NCBI GenBank assembly: GCA_900100895.1
Contig: FMTX01000008.1
Span: forward strand, 150,961 to 214,960
Reading direction: 5' to 3'
DNA length: 64,000 bases
From: Lachnospiraceae bacterium YSD2013
Lineage (GTDB): Bacteria; Bacillota; Clostridia; Lachnospirales; Lachnospiraceae
The notes beneath the pieces were generated by a model, which ran no database searches, was not told the DNA's origin, and was given only the letters and a program-made list of their open reading frames with translations. This document shows positions 23,729 to 31,277 of this stretch, in pieces (within the stretch, counting starts at the first letter, position 1; each line of letters opens with the position of its first letter). A program made the position numbers and the translations under genes.

Positions 23729-23767
23729 AAAAGCACGAATAGAAGTATTAGCTTCGTTCGTGCTTTT
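23729..23767 (-). terminator. Terminator after precursor B
   Basis: AAAGCACGAA (23730-23739) pairs with TTCGTGCTTT (23757-23766). On the minus strand the stem is followed by TTCTTTT. It ends the precursor C-B transcript before the promoter of A. Confidence 0.8.
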
Positions 23768-23803
23768 TCACAATTATGTACCTATGGTATGATAGTCAGA
23801 AAA

Positions 23804-23974
23804 TTAAGGACGCCAAGGGCTGGGGTCGTTACCTACGGGATGTCCGCCACCACAGCACATAGCTACAACGATGATACCAATATTGGGATCGTATTCGTAC
23901 TTAGGCGCCTCTTTGTCTGAGTCATCAACTGTTAAATCAACATCTCCAAATACAACATCTTTAAGTTTAAGCAT
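23804..23974 (-). CDS. Peptide natural-product precursor B (56 aa)
   Basis: A 56-residue precursor on the minus strand. It starts MLKLKDVVFGDVDL, matching the leader of A and C, followed by an acidic linker with K-Y-E-Y-D-P. The core reads V-V-A-M-C-C-G-G-G-H then P-V-G-N-D-P-S-P-W-R-P. It has only two Cys, both in the MCCG motif, and the tail is rich in Pro with one Trp. AAGGAGAT precedes ATG 23974. It begins 26 bases after precursor C and shares its transcript. Although short, homology to the two other frames and the good ribosome binding site make it convincing. Confidence 0.85.
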   Translation of the reverse strand: MLKLKDVVFGDVDLTVDDSDKEAPKYEYDPNIGIIVVAMCCGGGHPVGNDPSPWRP

Positions 23975-24000
23975 AATTTAGAATCTCCTTTTCATAAAAA

Positions 24001-24174
24001 TTAGTGAAGGCAAGTCATTCTTAATGTATTGATTGCTCCGCAACACATCAGAACAGTGTCTCCATATCCATCATTAGTTTCTGCATCCGAACCGGTACCG
24101 TTTGAATCCTTCGAAAGAGAGAATTCATCGATTAAATCAACTTCACCCCATATAACATCTTTGAGTTTAATCAC
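24001..24174 (-). CDS. Peptide natural-product precursor C (57 aa, GTG start)
   Basis: A 57-residue precursor starting with GTG at 24174, preceded by GAGGAGG at a 7-base distance. The leader reads [M]IKLKDVIWGEVDL. A Ser/Asp/Gly linker follows to about residue 40, then the core T-V-L-M-C-C-G-A-I-N-T-L-R-M-T-C-L-H with three Cys. The MCCG motif aligns with A and B while the tail is unrelated. It is the first gene of a two-precursor transcript with B. The GTG start makes it easy to miss in automated annotation. Confidence 0.83.
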   Translation of the reverse strand: MIKLKDVIWGEVDLIDEFSLSKDSNGTGSDAETNDGYGDTVLMCCGAINTLRMTCLH

Positions 24175-24230
24175 AATTTCACCTCCTCTTTATGATGTAC
24201 ATAAAGTGTACACCAAATACGGTGGGAAGT

Positions 24231-24259
24231 GAATAAACTAAATGGAAACAAAATCGCAA
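24231..24259 (-). promoter_or_regulatory. Promoter of precursors C and B, with conserved 27-bp element
   Basis: On the minus strand: TTGCGA, 17-bp spacer, TTATTC. The boxes align exactly with those of precursor A and the spacer shares TAAATGGAAACAAA (plus-strand text). The -35 box overlaps the foot of the murG terminator. Confidence 0.6.
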
Positions 24260-24291
24260 AATGACAGCTGTTACACATATCATTTTGCGAT
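24253..24291 (-). terminator. Terminator after murG
   Basis: ATCGCAAAATGA (24253-24264) and TCATTTTGCGAT (24280-24291) form a perfect 12-bp stem. On the minus strand TTTTGTTT follows. It insulates the peptide locus from the cell-wall gene. Confidence 0.85.
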
Positions 24292-24299
24292 TCATAAAT

Positions 24300-25370
24300 T
24301 TACTCTGTTTTTTTGTACTTTTCTATGAGACTTACGATGGTAAGAATCGGTTGCATCTGGCCCGACTTGGTCATGGCCTCGATGTAGGACTGGCGGTTGC
24401 AGAAGAGCTCCTGAACTGATGATGTAAGTGTCTCGGGAGTCATGTCTTTCTCCGCAAGGACCATTGAGAATCCCTGAGCGGCAAAAGAATCTGCATTTAA
24501 TATCTGGTCGCCTCGGCTGCCCGCATCAAGCGGAATTAAGAGGTTAGGCTTATGGAGTGCCAGTAACTCACAGATGGCATTGGCACCGGCGCGGGAAATT
24601 ACTACGTCGGATGCGGCAAAAGCATCTTTTAAGTCTTCTTTTAAATATTCAAACTGTTTATAGCCTAAGGTGTCATTAAGGCTTTCGTCAAGGTTGCCCT
24701 TACCACATAAGTGGATAATCTGGAAATCTTTAAGAAGTGTGGGAAGGCTCTGACGGACACATTCATTAACGAGTCTTGAGCCCTGGCTGCCGCCGATTAT
24801 AAGGAGCACGGGCTTAAACTCATGAAATCCGCAGAGGTCGAGGCCTTTCCTGCGAACGCCCTCGGTTAACTCTTCTCTGATGGGAGTGCCGGTAAGAACG
24901 CCCTTATCCGCGGGAACATAGTGCATGGTCTCGGGAAAGTTACAGCATATCTTCACGGCTGTGGGAATGCACAATTTATTGGCAAGTCCCGGTGTGATGT
25001 CGGATTCGTGGATGATGCAGGGAATCTTAAGCGCATGAGCGGCTCTTACGATGGGAACGCTCACAAAGCCGCCCTTGGAAAATACGATATCGGGCTGAAT
25101 CTCCTTAAGGATTGACTTGGCCTCCGCAAATCCGTGAATGATTCTGAATGGATCCGTAAAGTTCTTAAGGTCGAAGTATCTGCGGAACTTACCGGTGGAC
25201 ACCCCGTAGTAAGGAATGTCATAATCCTCGATAAGACGCTTCTCTATACCGTCCTTGGAACCGATGTAGCTTATCTCGTATCCCGCTTTCTTAAGCTCGG
25301 GGATAAGCGCGATGTTGGGGGTAACATGACCCGCGGTACCGCCACCCGTCAAAACAATTTTCTTACTCAT
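24300..25370 (-). CDS. murG: UDP-GlcNAc--lipid I N-acetylglucosaminyltransferase MurG
   Basis: A 356-residue MurG, the usual length. It attaches GlcNAc to lipid I on the inner face of the membrane to make lipid II for peptidoglycan. Family marks: V-L-T-G-G-G-T-A-G-H-V-T-P-N at residues 6-19, F-S-K-G-G-F-V-S-V-P, H-E-S-D-I-T-P-G-L-A-N-K, I-I-G-G-S-Q-G-S and S-R-A-G-A-N-A-I-C-E-L (UDP-GlcNAc binding). It is not in a mur/fts cluster. Its ATG overlaps the stop of the TSCPD gene by one base (TAATG), so the two are coupled. A strong terminator follows. Confidence 0.95.
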   Translation of the reverse strand: MSKKIVLTGGGTAGHVTPNIALIPELKKAGYEISYIGSKDGIEKRLIEDYDIPYYGVSTGKFRRYFDLKNFTDPFRIIHGFAEAKSILKEIQPDIVFSKGGFVSVPIVRAAHALKIPCIIHESDITPGLANKLCIPTAVKICCNFPETMHYVPADKGVLTGTPIREELTEGVRRKGLDLCGFHEFKPVLLIIGGSQGSRLVNECVRQSLPTLLKDFQIIHLCGKGNLDESLNDTLGYKQFEYLKEDLKDAFAASDVVISRAGANAICELLALHKPNLLIPLDAGSRGDQILNADSFAAQGFSMVLAEKDMTPETLTSSVQELFCNRQSYIEAMTKSGQMQPILTIVSLIEKYKKTE

Positions 25371-25621
25371 TAAACTGCCTTCTTGGATGAATATTCTTGT
25401 AAAGCTCTTGCAAGCTGGTCGGGGCAGGAAGTGCTGCGGGGACCGCAGGTGATGCCTGAAAGTCTGTCGATTGCTTCCTGAACGGGCATACCTTCTATCA
25501 ATGCCGCAAGGCCTTTATGGTTACCGTCGCATCCGCCGGTGAAACGAACGTCGTATACACGATCGTCTACAACTTCGAAATCTATTCCGATTGCACAAAT
25601 TCCACTGGGTTTAAAATGCAT
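25370..25621 (-). CDS. TSCPD-domain protein (TIGR03905-like)
   Basis: An 83-residue protein ending with the domain's signature: G-I-T-C-G-x-R-S-T-S-C-P-D-Q-L-A-R-A-L. Earlier it has D-V-R-F-T-G-G-C-D-G-N-H-K-G-L. The same fold occurs at the C-terminus of some ribonucleotide reductases, but the role of this stand-alone form is not established. Three cysteines could bind a metal. AAAGAGGTATAG precedes the ATG. It is coupled to murG by a one-base overlap. Confidence 0.85.
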   Translation of the reverse strand: MHFKPSGICAIGIDFEVVDDRVYDVRFTGGCDGNHKGLAALIEGMPVQEAIDRLSGITCGPRSTSCPDQLARALQEYSSKKAV

Positions 25622-25695
25622 AGCTATACCTCTTTCTCAAACTAAACGGGTTAACAATTTCAGTTTCACATTATAGCACAAAATCATTAAAGTGA

Positions 25696-25704
25696 TGGTA
25701 TAAT
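25696..25704 (+). promoter_or_regulatory. exoA: Extended -10 promoter of the exonuclease III gene
   Basis: TGG-TATAAT (25696-25704) is a consensus extended -10 element; the -35 region is poor. Transcription should start near 25711, downstream of an in-frame ATG at 25706, which supports the later TTG start at 25754. Confidence 0.6.
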
Positions 25705-25753
25705 TATGTCCAAACATCAATACGAAAAAAGAACATATTTGGAGGAAATTGCC

Positions 25754-26512
25754 TTGAAAATGATATCTTGGAACGTAAACGGCCTTCGCGCCTGCGTAGA
25801 TAAGGGGTTTGCGGATTTCTTTAAGGAGGCTTCGGCAGATTTCTTTTGCCTGCAGGAGACGAAGCTTCAGGAGGGTCAGATAGACTTAGAACTTCCCGAA
25901 GGCTACAAGGGTTACTGGAACTACGCGGAAAAGAAAGGGTACTCCGGCACCGCAATCTTTACGAAGCACGAGCCCATCAGCGTCGCATACGGCATAGGTG
26001 TCGACGAGCACGACCACGAAGGCAGAGTGATTACGCTTGAGTATGACAATTTCTTTTTCATAACCTGCTATACGCCCAATTCCCAGGACGAGCTTCGACG
26101 CCTCGACTACCGTATGAAGTGGGAAGATGATTTCCTTGCTTATATCAATGGTTTGAAGAAAAAGAAACCTGTGATTTTCTGTGGCGACCTTAACGTGGCG
26201 CATCAGGAGATTGACTTAAAGAATCCTAAGACCAACCGCCGCAACGCAGGATTTACCGATGAGGAGCGTGGCAAGATGACCGACCTTCTTGCAAGCGGGT
26301 ATGTGGATTCCTTCAGATATCTTTATCCCGATTTGAAGGATGCGTACTCCTGGTGGTCTTACCGCTTCCATGCTCGTGAAAAGAACGCAGGCTGGCGTAT
26401 CGACTACTTTATCGTCTCCGATGATATTAAGGACAAGATTACGGGCGCGTCGATTCACAACGAAATCTACGGTTCCGACCACTGCCCGGTGGAGCTTGAC
26501 ATAGAGCTGTAA
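25754..26512 (+). CDS. exoA: Exodeoxyribonuclease III / AP endonuclease
   Basis: A 252-residue member of the ExoIII/APE1 family, which cuts DNA 5' of abasic sites in base excision repair. Motifs in order: [16 protein letters not shown] (metal Glu), Y-S-G-T-A-I-F, Y-T-P-N-S-Q (catalytic Tyr region), F-C-G-D-L-N-V-A-H (Asp/Asn of the active site), W-W-S-Y-R and the C-terminal G-S-D-H-C-P-V (catalytic His). Start TTG 25754 follows GGAGG by eight bases and gives the canonical N-terminus; ATG 25760 is an alternative. Divergent from the TSCPD-murG pair. Confidence 0.94.
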   Translation: MKMISWNVNGLRACVDKGFADFFKEASADFFCLQETKLQEGQIDLELPEGYKGYWNYAEKKGYSGTAIFTKHEPISVAYGIGVDEHDHEGRVITLEYDNFFFITCYTPNSQDELRRLDYRMKWEDDFLAYINGLKKKKPVIFCGDLNVAHQEIDLKNPKTNRRNAGFTDEERGKMTDLLASGYVDSFRYLYPDLKDAYSWWSYRFHAREKNAGWRIDYFIVSDDIKDKITGASIHNEIYGSDHCPVELDIEL

Positions 26513-26604
26513 TCGCTTCTTCTTGAAAAGAAAGCGTAAATCGATTAATATAAAGGCGTACGAAAATTTGCGGAAATACATTATTAATTAATGGAGGAAA
26601 TATA

Positions 26605-28185
26605 ATGGTTTCATGGAATAATTTAGACACTCTTGCAAGCTACAAGAAGCTTGCTTCAACCGGTAAGGTGAATCTTAAGGCCGCTATGAGCGGTGAGGCG
26701 GGAGCCAAGAGAGTTAAGGAATACAGTGTGCCCATGGCATGCGGTCTTTCTTTTAACTATGCGGCTAAGGCTGTTGACGAGGACGTATTAAAGGTTCTCG
26801 AAGAGCTTGCGGGGGAAGCTGAACTTACCGAAAAGTTCAAAGCTTTATACAACGGCGAGGTTATCAACACAGGCGAGAAGAGACTCGTGCTTCATCAGCT
26901 TACCAGAGGCATGCTCGGTGACAAGGTTGTGGCTGACGGCGTAGACAAGAGAGAATTCTACGTAGGCGAGCAGAAGAAAATTGCAGAGTTCGCTGAGAAG
27001 GTTCACAGCGGTGCAATTGCCAACGCTAAGGGCGAGAAGTTCACCACAGTAGTTCAGATCGGTATCGGCGGAAGTGACTTAGGTCCCCGCGCTATGTACC
27101 TTGCTCTTGAAAACTGGGCCAAGAAGACCGGCAACTTCAAGATGGAAGCTAAGTTCATCTCCAACGTTGACCCCGATGATGCGGCAGCAGTACTTAACAG
27201 CGTAGATGTTGCTCATTCACTTTTCGTATTGGTATCCAAGTCCGGTACCACACTTGAGACTCTTACCAACGAAGCATTCGTTAAGGACGCTCTCAAGAAC
27301 GCAGGTCTCGACGCTTCCAAGCACATGGTGGCAGTTACCAGCGAGACTTCACCTCTTGCCAAGAGCTCCGATTACCTCGCAGCTTTCTTTATGGATGATT
27401 ATATCGGCGGACGTTTCTCTTCAACTTCAGCTGTAGGCGGAGCAGTATTGTCTCTTGCTTTCGGTCCTGAAGTATTCGCTCGTTTCTTAAACGGTGCGGC
27501 TGAAGAAGACAAGCTTGCCAAGAACGAAGACCTTCGCAAGAACCCCGCTATGCTCGATGCATTAATCGGCGTATATGAGAGAAATATCTTAGGCTTCGGC
27601 GCTACCGCAGTGCTTCCTTACTCACAGGCACTCAGCCGTTTCCCTGCACACCTTCAGCAGGCTGATATGGAGTCTAACGGTAAGTCCGTTAACCGTTTCG
27701 GCGAGCCCGTTAACTACGTAACAGGCCCCATTATCTTCGGTGAGCCCGGTACCAACGGCCAGCATTCTTTCTACCAGTTATTGCATCAGGGAACAGACAT
27801 TATTCCCCTTCAGTTCATCGGCTTCAAGAACAGTCAGATCGGCACCGATGTAGACATTCAGGGCAGCACCAGCCAGCAGAAGCTTTGCGCTAACGTTGCC
27901 GCTCAGATTGTTGCTTTTGCCTGCGGTAAAGACGATGACAACAAGAACAAGAACTTCGCAGGATGCAGACCTTCAAGCATCATCATCGGCGAGTCCCTTA
28001 CTCCCGAAGCTTTGGGCGCACTCCTTTCACATTTCGAGAACAAGATTATGTTCCAGGGCTTCACTTGGAACGTTAACTCCTTCGACCAGGAAGGCGTTCA
28101 GCTTGGTAAAGTCCTTGCCAAGAAAGTTCTTGCTCACGAGACCGACGGCGCTCTTAAAGAGTACAGCGAGTTGTTGAACATCTAA
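26605..28185 (+). CDS. pgi: Glucose-6-phosphate isomerase
   Basis: A 526-residue Pgi, interconverting glucose 6-phosphate and fructose 6-phosphate in glycolysis. Family marks: I-G-I-G-G-S-D-L-G-P-R-A-M (about residues 155-167), V-S-K-S-G-T-T-L-E-T (phosphate loop), G-G-R-F-S-S-T-S-A-V-G, an S-N-G-K-S-V segment and a late F-D-Q-E-G-V-Q-L-G-K. The length and motifs suit the long bacterial/eukaryotic form rather than the shorter Bacillus type. Codon use is strongly biased to C-ending and AAG codons, consistent with high expression. GGAGG precedes ATG 26605. A terminator follows. Confidence 0.95.
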   Translation: MVSWNNLDTLASYKKLASTGKVNLKAAMSGEAGAKRVKEYSVPMACGLSFNYAAKAVDEDVLKVLEELAGEAELTEKFKALYNGEVINTGEKRLVLHQLTRGMLGDKVVADGVDKREFYVGEQKKIAEFAEKVHSGAIANAKGEKFTTVVQIGIGGSDLGPRAMYLALENWAKKTGNFKMEAKFISNVDPDDAAAVLNSVDVAHSLFVLVSKSGTTLETLTNEAFVKDALKNAGLDASKHMVAVTSETSPLAKSSDYLAAFFMDDYIGGRFSSTSAVGGAVLSLAFGPEVFARFLNGAAEEDKLAKNEDLRKNPAMLDALIGVYERNILGFGATAVLPYSQALSRFPAHLQQADMESNGKSVNRFGEPVNYVTGPIIFGEPGTNGQHSFYQLLHQGTDIIPLQFIGFKNSQIGTDVDIQGSTSQQKLCANVAAQIVAFACGKDDDNKNKNFAGCRPSSIIIGESLTPEALGALLSHFENKIMFQGFTWNVNSFDQEGVQLGKVLAKKVLAHETDGALKEYSELLNI

Positions 28186-28196
28186 TTAAGTGGATC

Positions 28197-28230
28197 AAAA
28201 GGCCTGAGCGCTTGTGGCTTGGGCCTTTTT
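28197..28230 (+). terminator. Intrinsic terminator after pgi
   Basis: AAAGGCCTGAGC pairs with GGCTTGGGCCTTT (G-U pairs), then TT. It ends 17 bases before the next start codon, so the next gene may depend on read-through. Confidence 0.75.
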
Positions 28231-28247
28231 CTAGTGAAGGTTACAAT

Positions 28248-28673
28248 ATGAACAAGAAAATCTATTTCGCCGGCTCCATTCGCGGTGGCCGCGACGATGC
28301 GGAATTGTACAAAGAAATCATTGCGCATATAAAAGAAACCGACATAGTCCTTACCGAGCACATCGGTGACTTGTCATTAAGCCTACTTGAGAATGGGCGC
28401 GACAAGGATGCGCTTATTTATGAGCAGGATACAAACTGGCTTAAGGAGTGTGACGCGGTGATTGCGGAGTGTACTTCGCCGTCGCTTGGCGTGGGATATG
28501 AGCTTGCTTATGCGGAGAAATTGAATAAGCCTTGTTTTCTTTTGTACAGAAAGTCGAAGTGCGAGCTGTCGGCTATGCTTACGGGTAATCCGTATTATAA
28601 GATTTATCCGTATGAGACAAAAGCTGAGGCTTTTGAAATTGTTGACGGAATCTTAAGAGATTCCTTGGGATAA
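28248..28673 (+). CDS. Nucleoside 2-deoxyribosyltransferase-family protein
   Basis: A 141-residue protein of the deoxyribosyltransferase/DNPH1 fold. It starts K-I-Y-F-A-G-S-I-R-G-G-R-D-D, the phosphate/ribose loop typical of the hydrolase branch. It ends its core with V-I-A-E-C-T-S-P-S-L-G-V-G-Y-E-L-A-Y-A, where the Glu after V-I-A should be catalytic. The S-I-R-G-G-R motif suggests 2'-deoxynucleoside 5'-monophosphate N-glycosidase activity rather than base exchange, but this is by analogy. ATG 28248 has GAAGG upstream. It may be transcribed by read-through from pgi. Confidence 0.8.
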   Translation: MNKKIYFAGSIRGGRDDAELYKEIIAHIKETDIVLTEHIGDLSLSLLENGRDKDALIYEQDTNWLKECDAVIAECTSPSLGVGYELAYAEKLNKPCFLLYRKSKCELSAMLTGNPYYKIYPYETKAEAFEIVDGILRDSLG

Positions 28674-28714
28674 TATTTGTCCCCGTTAACGAAATTATGA
28701 TATGATATTTGGGT

Positions 28715-29230
28715 ATGAGTAAGAACAGAAATCACAGACAAGACATCAGAAAAGATATCCGCAAATACGGCGGTGACATATTACGTTCCGATAACTTTAA
28801 GAGCAGTGCCAAGAACATCCAGCACTCGAACGTCTCGGTTATGAAGCATTCCATGAAGGTAGCTTACGCAAGCATGTGGATTACCAGGAAATTGAGACTT
28901 AAGTGTAACAAGGAAGACCTCGTAAGAGGCGCGCTTCTTCACGACTATTTCCTGTATGACTGGCACGACGACGACCACAGAGGGCTTAAGAACCTGCACG
29001 GATTCTATCATCCCGGCGTGGCGCTTAAGAACGCTATGGCAGAGTACACGCTCACTGAACGGCAAAAGAACATCATCAGCTCCCATATGTGGCCGCTTAC
29101 GTTCAGGCACATTCCCAAGTGCAAGGAAGCCTGGGTGGTTACCGCTGCGGACAAGTACGTTTCCACTATGGAATCGTTAAGACTTAATAAGCTTACTAAG
29201 ACAGAAAGAATCAGGTCGAGGATTAAATAA
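28715..29230 (+). CDS. HD-domain phosphohydrolase
   Basis: A 171-residue HD-superfamily protein. H-S-M-K-V-A-Y-A (about residue 46), A-L-L-H-D-Y-F-L-Y-D-W-H (His-Asp pair near 74-75) and a later H-P-G-V-A-L-K-N and S-S-H-M-W-P are the expected metal ligands. The substrate is unknown; family members cleave nucleotides or signalling nucleotides. A promoter TTGTCC (28677-28682), 18-bp spacer and TATGAT (28701-28706) would start transcription almost at ATG 28715, and no good ribosome binding site is seen, so the mRNA may be leaderless. The stop abuts the TTG of the next gene, so the two are coupled. Confidence 0.82.
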   Translation: MSKNRNHRQDIRKDIRKYGGDILRSDNFKSSAKNIQHSNVSVMKHSMKVAYASMWITRKLRLKCNKEDLVRGALLHDYFLYDWHDDDHRGLKNLHGFYHPGVALKNAMAEYTLTERQKNIISSHMWPLTFRHIPKCKEAWVVTAADKYVSTMESLRLNKLTKTERIRSRIK

Positions 29231-29818
29231 TTGGGTAAGATTGTCTATATTATGGGGAAGAGCTCCACAGGCAAGGATACTATATTCAAGGAGCTTCTGA
29301 GAAAAAACACGTTTTCTTTTAAGACCATCGTGTCATACACCACAAGACCGATTCGCGGGGGCGAGAAGGACGGCCACGAGTATCACTTTACAGACGAGGC
29401 CGGCTTTCAGAAGCTTAAGGAAGCGGGCAAGATTATCGAGGACCGTTGCTACGAGACCGTACACGGACCTTGGAGATATTTCACCGCGGACGATGGCCAG
29501 ATCGATTTAAAATCAACCAATTACATCACCATCGGTACAATAGAGTCTTACTTAAAGATTTGCGAGTACTACGGACGAGACTCCATCATTCCCGTGCTTG
29601 TGGACCTTGATGACGGCATCAGATTACAGCGTGCTCTTAACAGGGAAAAGAAACAGCAGCATCCCAAGTACGAAGAAATGTGCCGCAGGTTTCTTGCGGA
29701 TTCCGCAGACTTTTCCGATATTAAGATTGAAGAAGCGGGAATCACAAGACGATTTTATAACAACGAATTGAAAGACTGTCTTAAGGAAATAGAGGATTAT
29801 ATTGCTGATAACATGTAG
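29231..29818 (+). CDS. Guanylate kinase-like nucleotide kinase
   Basis: A 195-residue P-loop kinase of the guanylate kinase family. Walker A reads I-M-G-K-S-S-T-G-K-D-T-I (residues 7-18), then S-Y-T-T-R-P-I-R-G-G-E-K-D-G-H-E-Y-H-F, the GMP-binding R-P-x-R-x-G-E-x-x-G segment. The lid region is less canonical than in Gmk proper (G-K-D in place of G-K-S-T), so the substrate could be another nucleoside monophosphate. The start is TTG 29231, immediately after the HD gene's stop. It stands where other Firmicutes have thymidylate kinase (tmk) before yaaR-holB. Confidence 0.8.
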   Translation: MGKIVYIMGKSSTGKDTIFKELLRKNTFSFKTIVSYTTRPIRGGEKDGHEYHFTDEAGFQKLKEAGKIIEDRCYETVHGPWRYFTADDGQIDLKSTNYITIGTIESYLKICEYYGRDSIIPVLVDLDDGIRLQRALNREKKQQHPKYEEMCRRFLADSADFSDIKIEEAGITRRFYNNELKDCLKEIEDYIADNM

Positions 29819-29835
29819 TGTTTTCGGAGTAGCCT

Positions 29836-30276
29836 ATGGACATTAAAATCAACCAGATTACGGGAGCAGGTCAGGTATACGACCCCACAAAAGTCCCGGA
29901 GACAAGTGAAGAATTTAAGTTCATGCTCATGAGTAAGATTTCTGAGGAGGATCTTCAGGCCCGCCTCACTACTCTTATGGAAGAAATCACCATGCAGGGC
30001 GAGCGCATTTCTAAGAAGAAAGATATTAAAGACATGCGCAAATACAGAAGTCTGATTAAGGACTTCATGAATGAAATTGTGTCGAGGTCCCATTCTTTTT
30101 CCAGAGAGAATTTCTTAGACAGAAAGGGTCGACACAGAGTGTACGGTATCATAAGACTTGTGGACGAGACGCTTGACGAGCTTGCGCAGGAGCTTATGAA
30201 AGAACAGAAAGACAACATTACGATACTTCAAAAGATAGGTGACATCAGGGGGCTTATCCTTGACATATTCACCTAA
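29836..30276 (+). CDS. yaaR: YaaR family protein (DUF327)
   Basis: A 146-residue protein matching the YaaR/DUF327 family: helical and charged, with [12 protein letters not shown] (about 76-87) and [22 protein letters not shown] (about 101-122). Its function is not established, but it is nearly always next to holB in Firmicutes. It lies 11 bases upstream of holB, supporting the assignment and co-transcription. Confidence 0.85.
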   Translation: MDIKINQITGAGQVYDPTKVPETSEEFKFMLMSKISEEDLQARLTTLMEEITMQGERISKKKDIKDMRKYRSLIKDFMNEIVSRSHSFSRENFLDRKGRHRVYGIIRLVDETLDELAQELMKEQKDNITILQKIGDIRGLILDIFT

Positions 30277-30287
30277 GGGTTGCGGGG

Positions 30288-31277
30288 ATGCCTAATTTTA
30301 ACGATATAATCGGCCAGGACCTTATCAGGGAGCATTTTGAAACGGCCATTAAACAGAATAAAGTATCGCATGCATATATACTGTGCGGAGAGAAGTACTC
30401 GGGAAAAAAGTTTATTTCAAAGATTTTCGCGGGTGCTCTTTTATGTGAGTCTGAGGGAGAGGTGCCCTGTTGCAAGTGTCACAGCTGTTCTCAGACATTT
30501 TCGGACAATAACCCCGACGTGATATGGGTTACTCACGAGAAGCCTAATATTATCGGTGTAGACGATATTCGTACTCAGGTTAACGGAGACGTCAACATAC
30601 GCCCTTACGGCGGCAAGAGAAAGATTTATATAATAGATGAAGCCGAGAAGATGAATCAGCAGGCCCAGAATGCGCTTCTTAAGACCTTTGAGGAGCCTCC
30701 GGAGTATGCGGTGATTATTCTTCTTGTTACGAATGCGGAGGAGCTTCTTCCGACAATTTTGAGCCGTGCCGTGCTTCTTAATATGAAGCCTGTTGCGGAC
30801 GACCTTGTGAAGAAGTATCTTATGGAAGAAGTGAAAGTGCCCGATTACAGGGCTGACGTGTGCGTTGCTTTTTCCAGAGGCAATATTGGCAAGGCGAGGC
30901 TTCTGGCCGATAATGACGACTTTGACAATATGAGAAGGGATGCCCTTTCTTTGCTTAAGAATCTGCACGGCGCAGATGTCGCGGACATTTCTCCTTTTGT
31001 TAAGAAAGCCGTGTCGATTAAGAACGATATTAATGATTTCCTCGATATCCTGACGGTGTGGTTTAGAGACATTTTGCTCCTTAAATCGGCTCCGGACACG
31101 GACATCTTGATTTTTAAGGAGGAAATACAGTATATTAAAAAGGTGGCGGAGCGTGCGTCGTATTCCGACATTACGCGGGCGCTCGAGGCGATTGAGGTTG
31201 CCAAGAGAAGACTCACCGCCAACGTTAACTTTGAACTCACCATGGAATTGCTATTTTTAACCATACAGGAGATATAG
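30288..31277 (+). CDS. holB: DNA polymerase III delta-prime subunit
   Basis: A 329-residue clamp-loader subunit. It has H-A-Y-I-L-C-G-E-K-Y-S-G-K-K (a degenerate P-loop, as usual for delta-prime), four Cys in C-C-K-C-H-S-C (zinc module near 62-73), I-D-E-A-E-K-M-N-Q-Q-A-Q-N-A-L-L-K-T-F-E-E-P-P and S-R (L-P-T-I-L-S-R-A). It helps load the beta clamp onto primed DNA. The zinc ligands are intact and the ATPase site is likely dead, as in the family. Its stop abuts the ricT start. Confidence 0.93.
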   Translation: MPNFNDIIGQDLIREHFETAIKQNKVSHAYILCGEKYSGKKFISKIFAGALLCESEGEVPCCKCHSCSQTFSDNNPDVIWVTHEKPNIIGVDDIRTQVNGDVNIRPYGGKRKIYIIDEAEKMNQQAQNALLKTFEEPPEYAVIILLVTNAEELLPTILSRAVLLNMKPVADDLVKKYLMEEVKVPDYRADVCVAFSRGNIGKARLLADNDDFDNMRRDALSLLKNLHGADVADISPFVKKAVSIKNDINDFLDILTVWFRDILLLKSAPDTDILIFKEEIQYIKKVAERASYSDITRALEAIEVAKRRLTANVNFELTMELLFLTIQEI

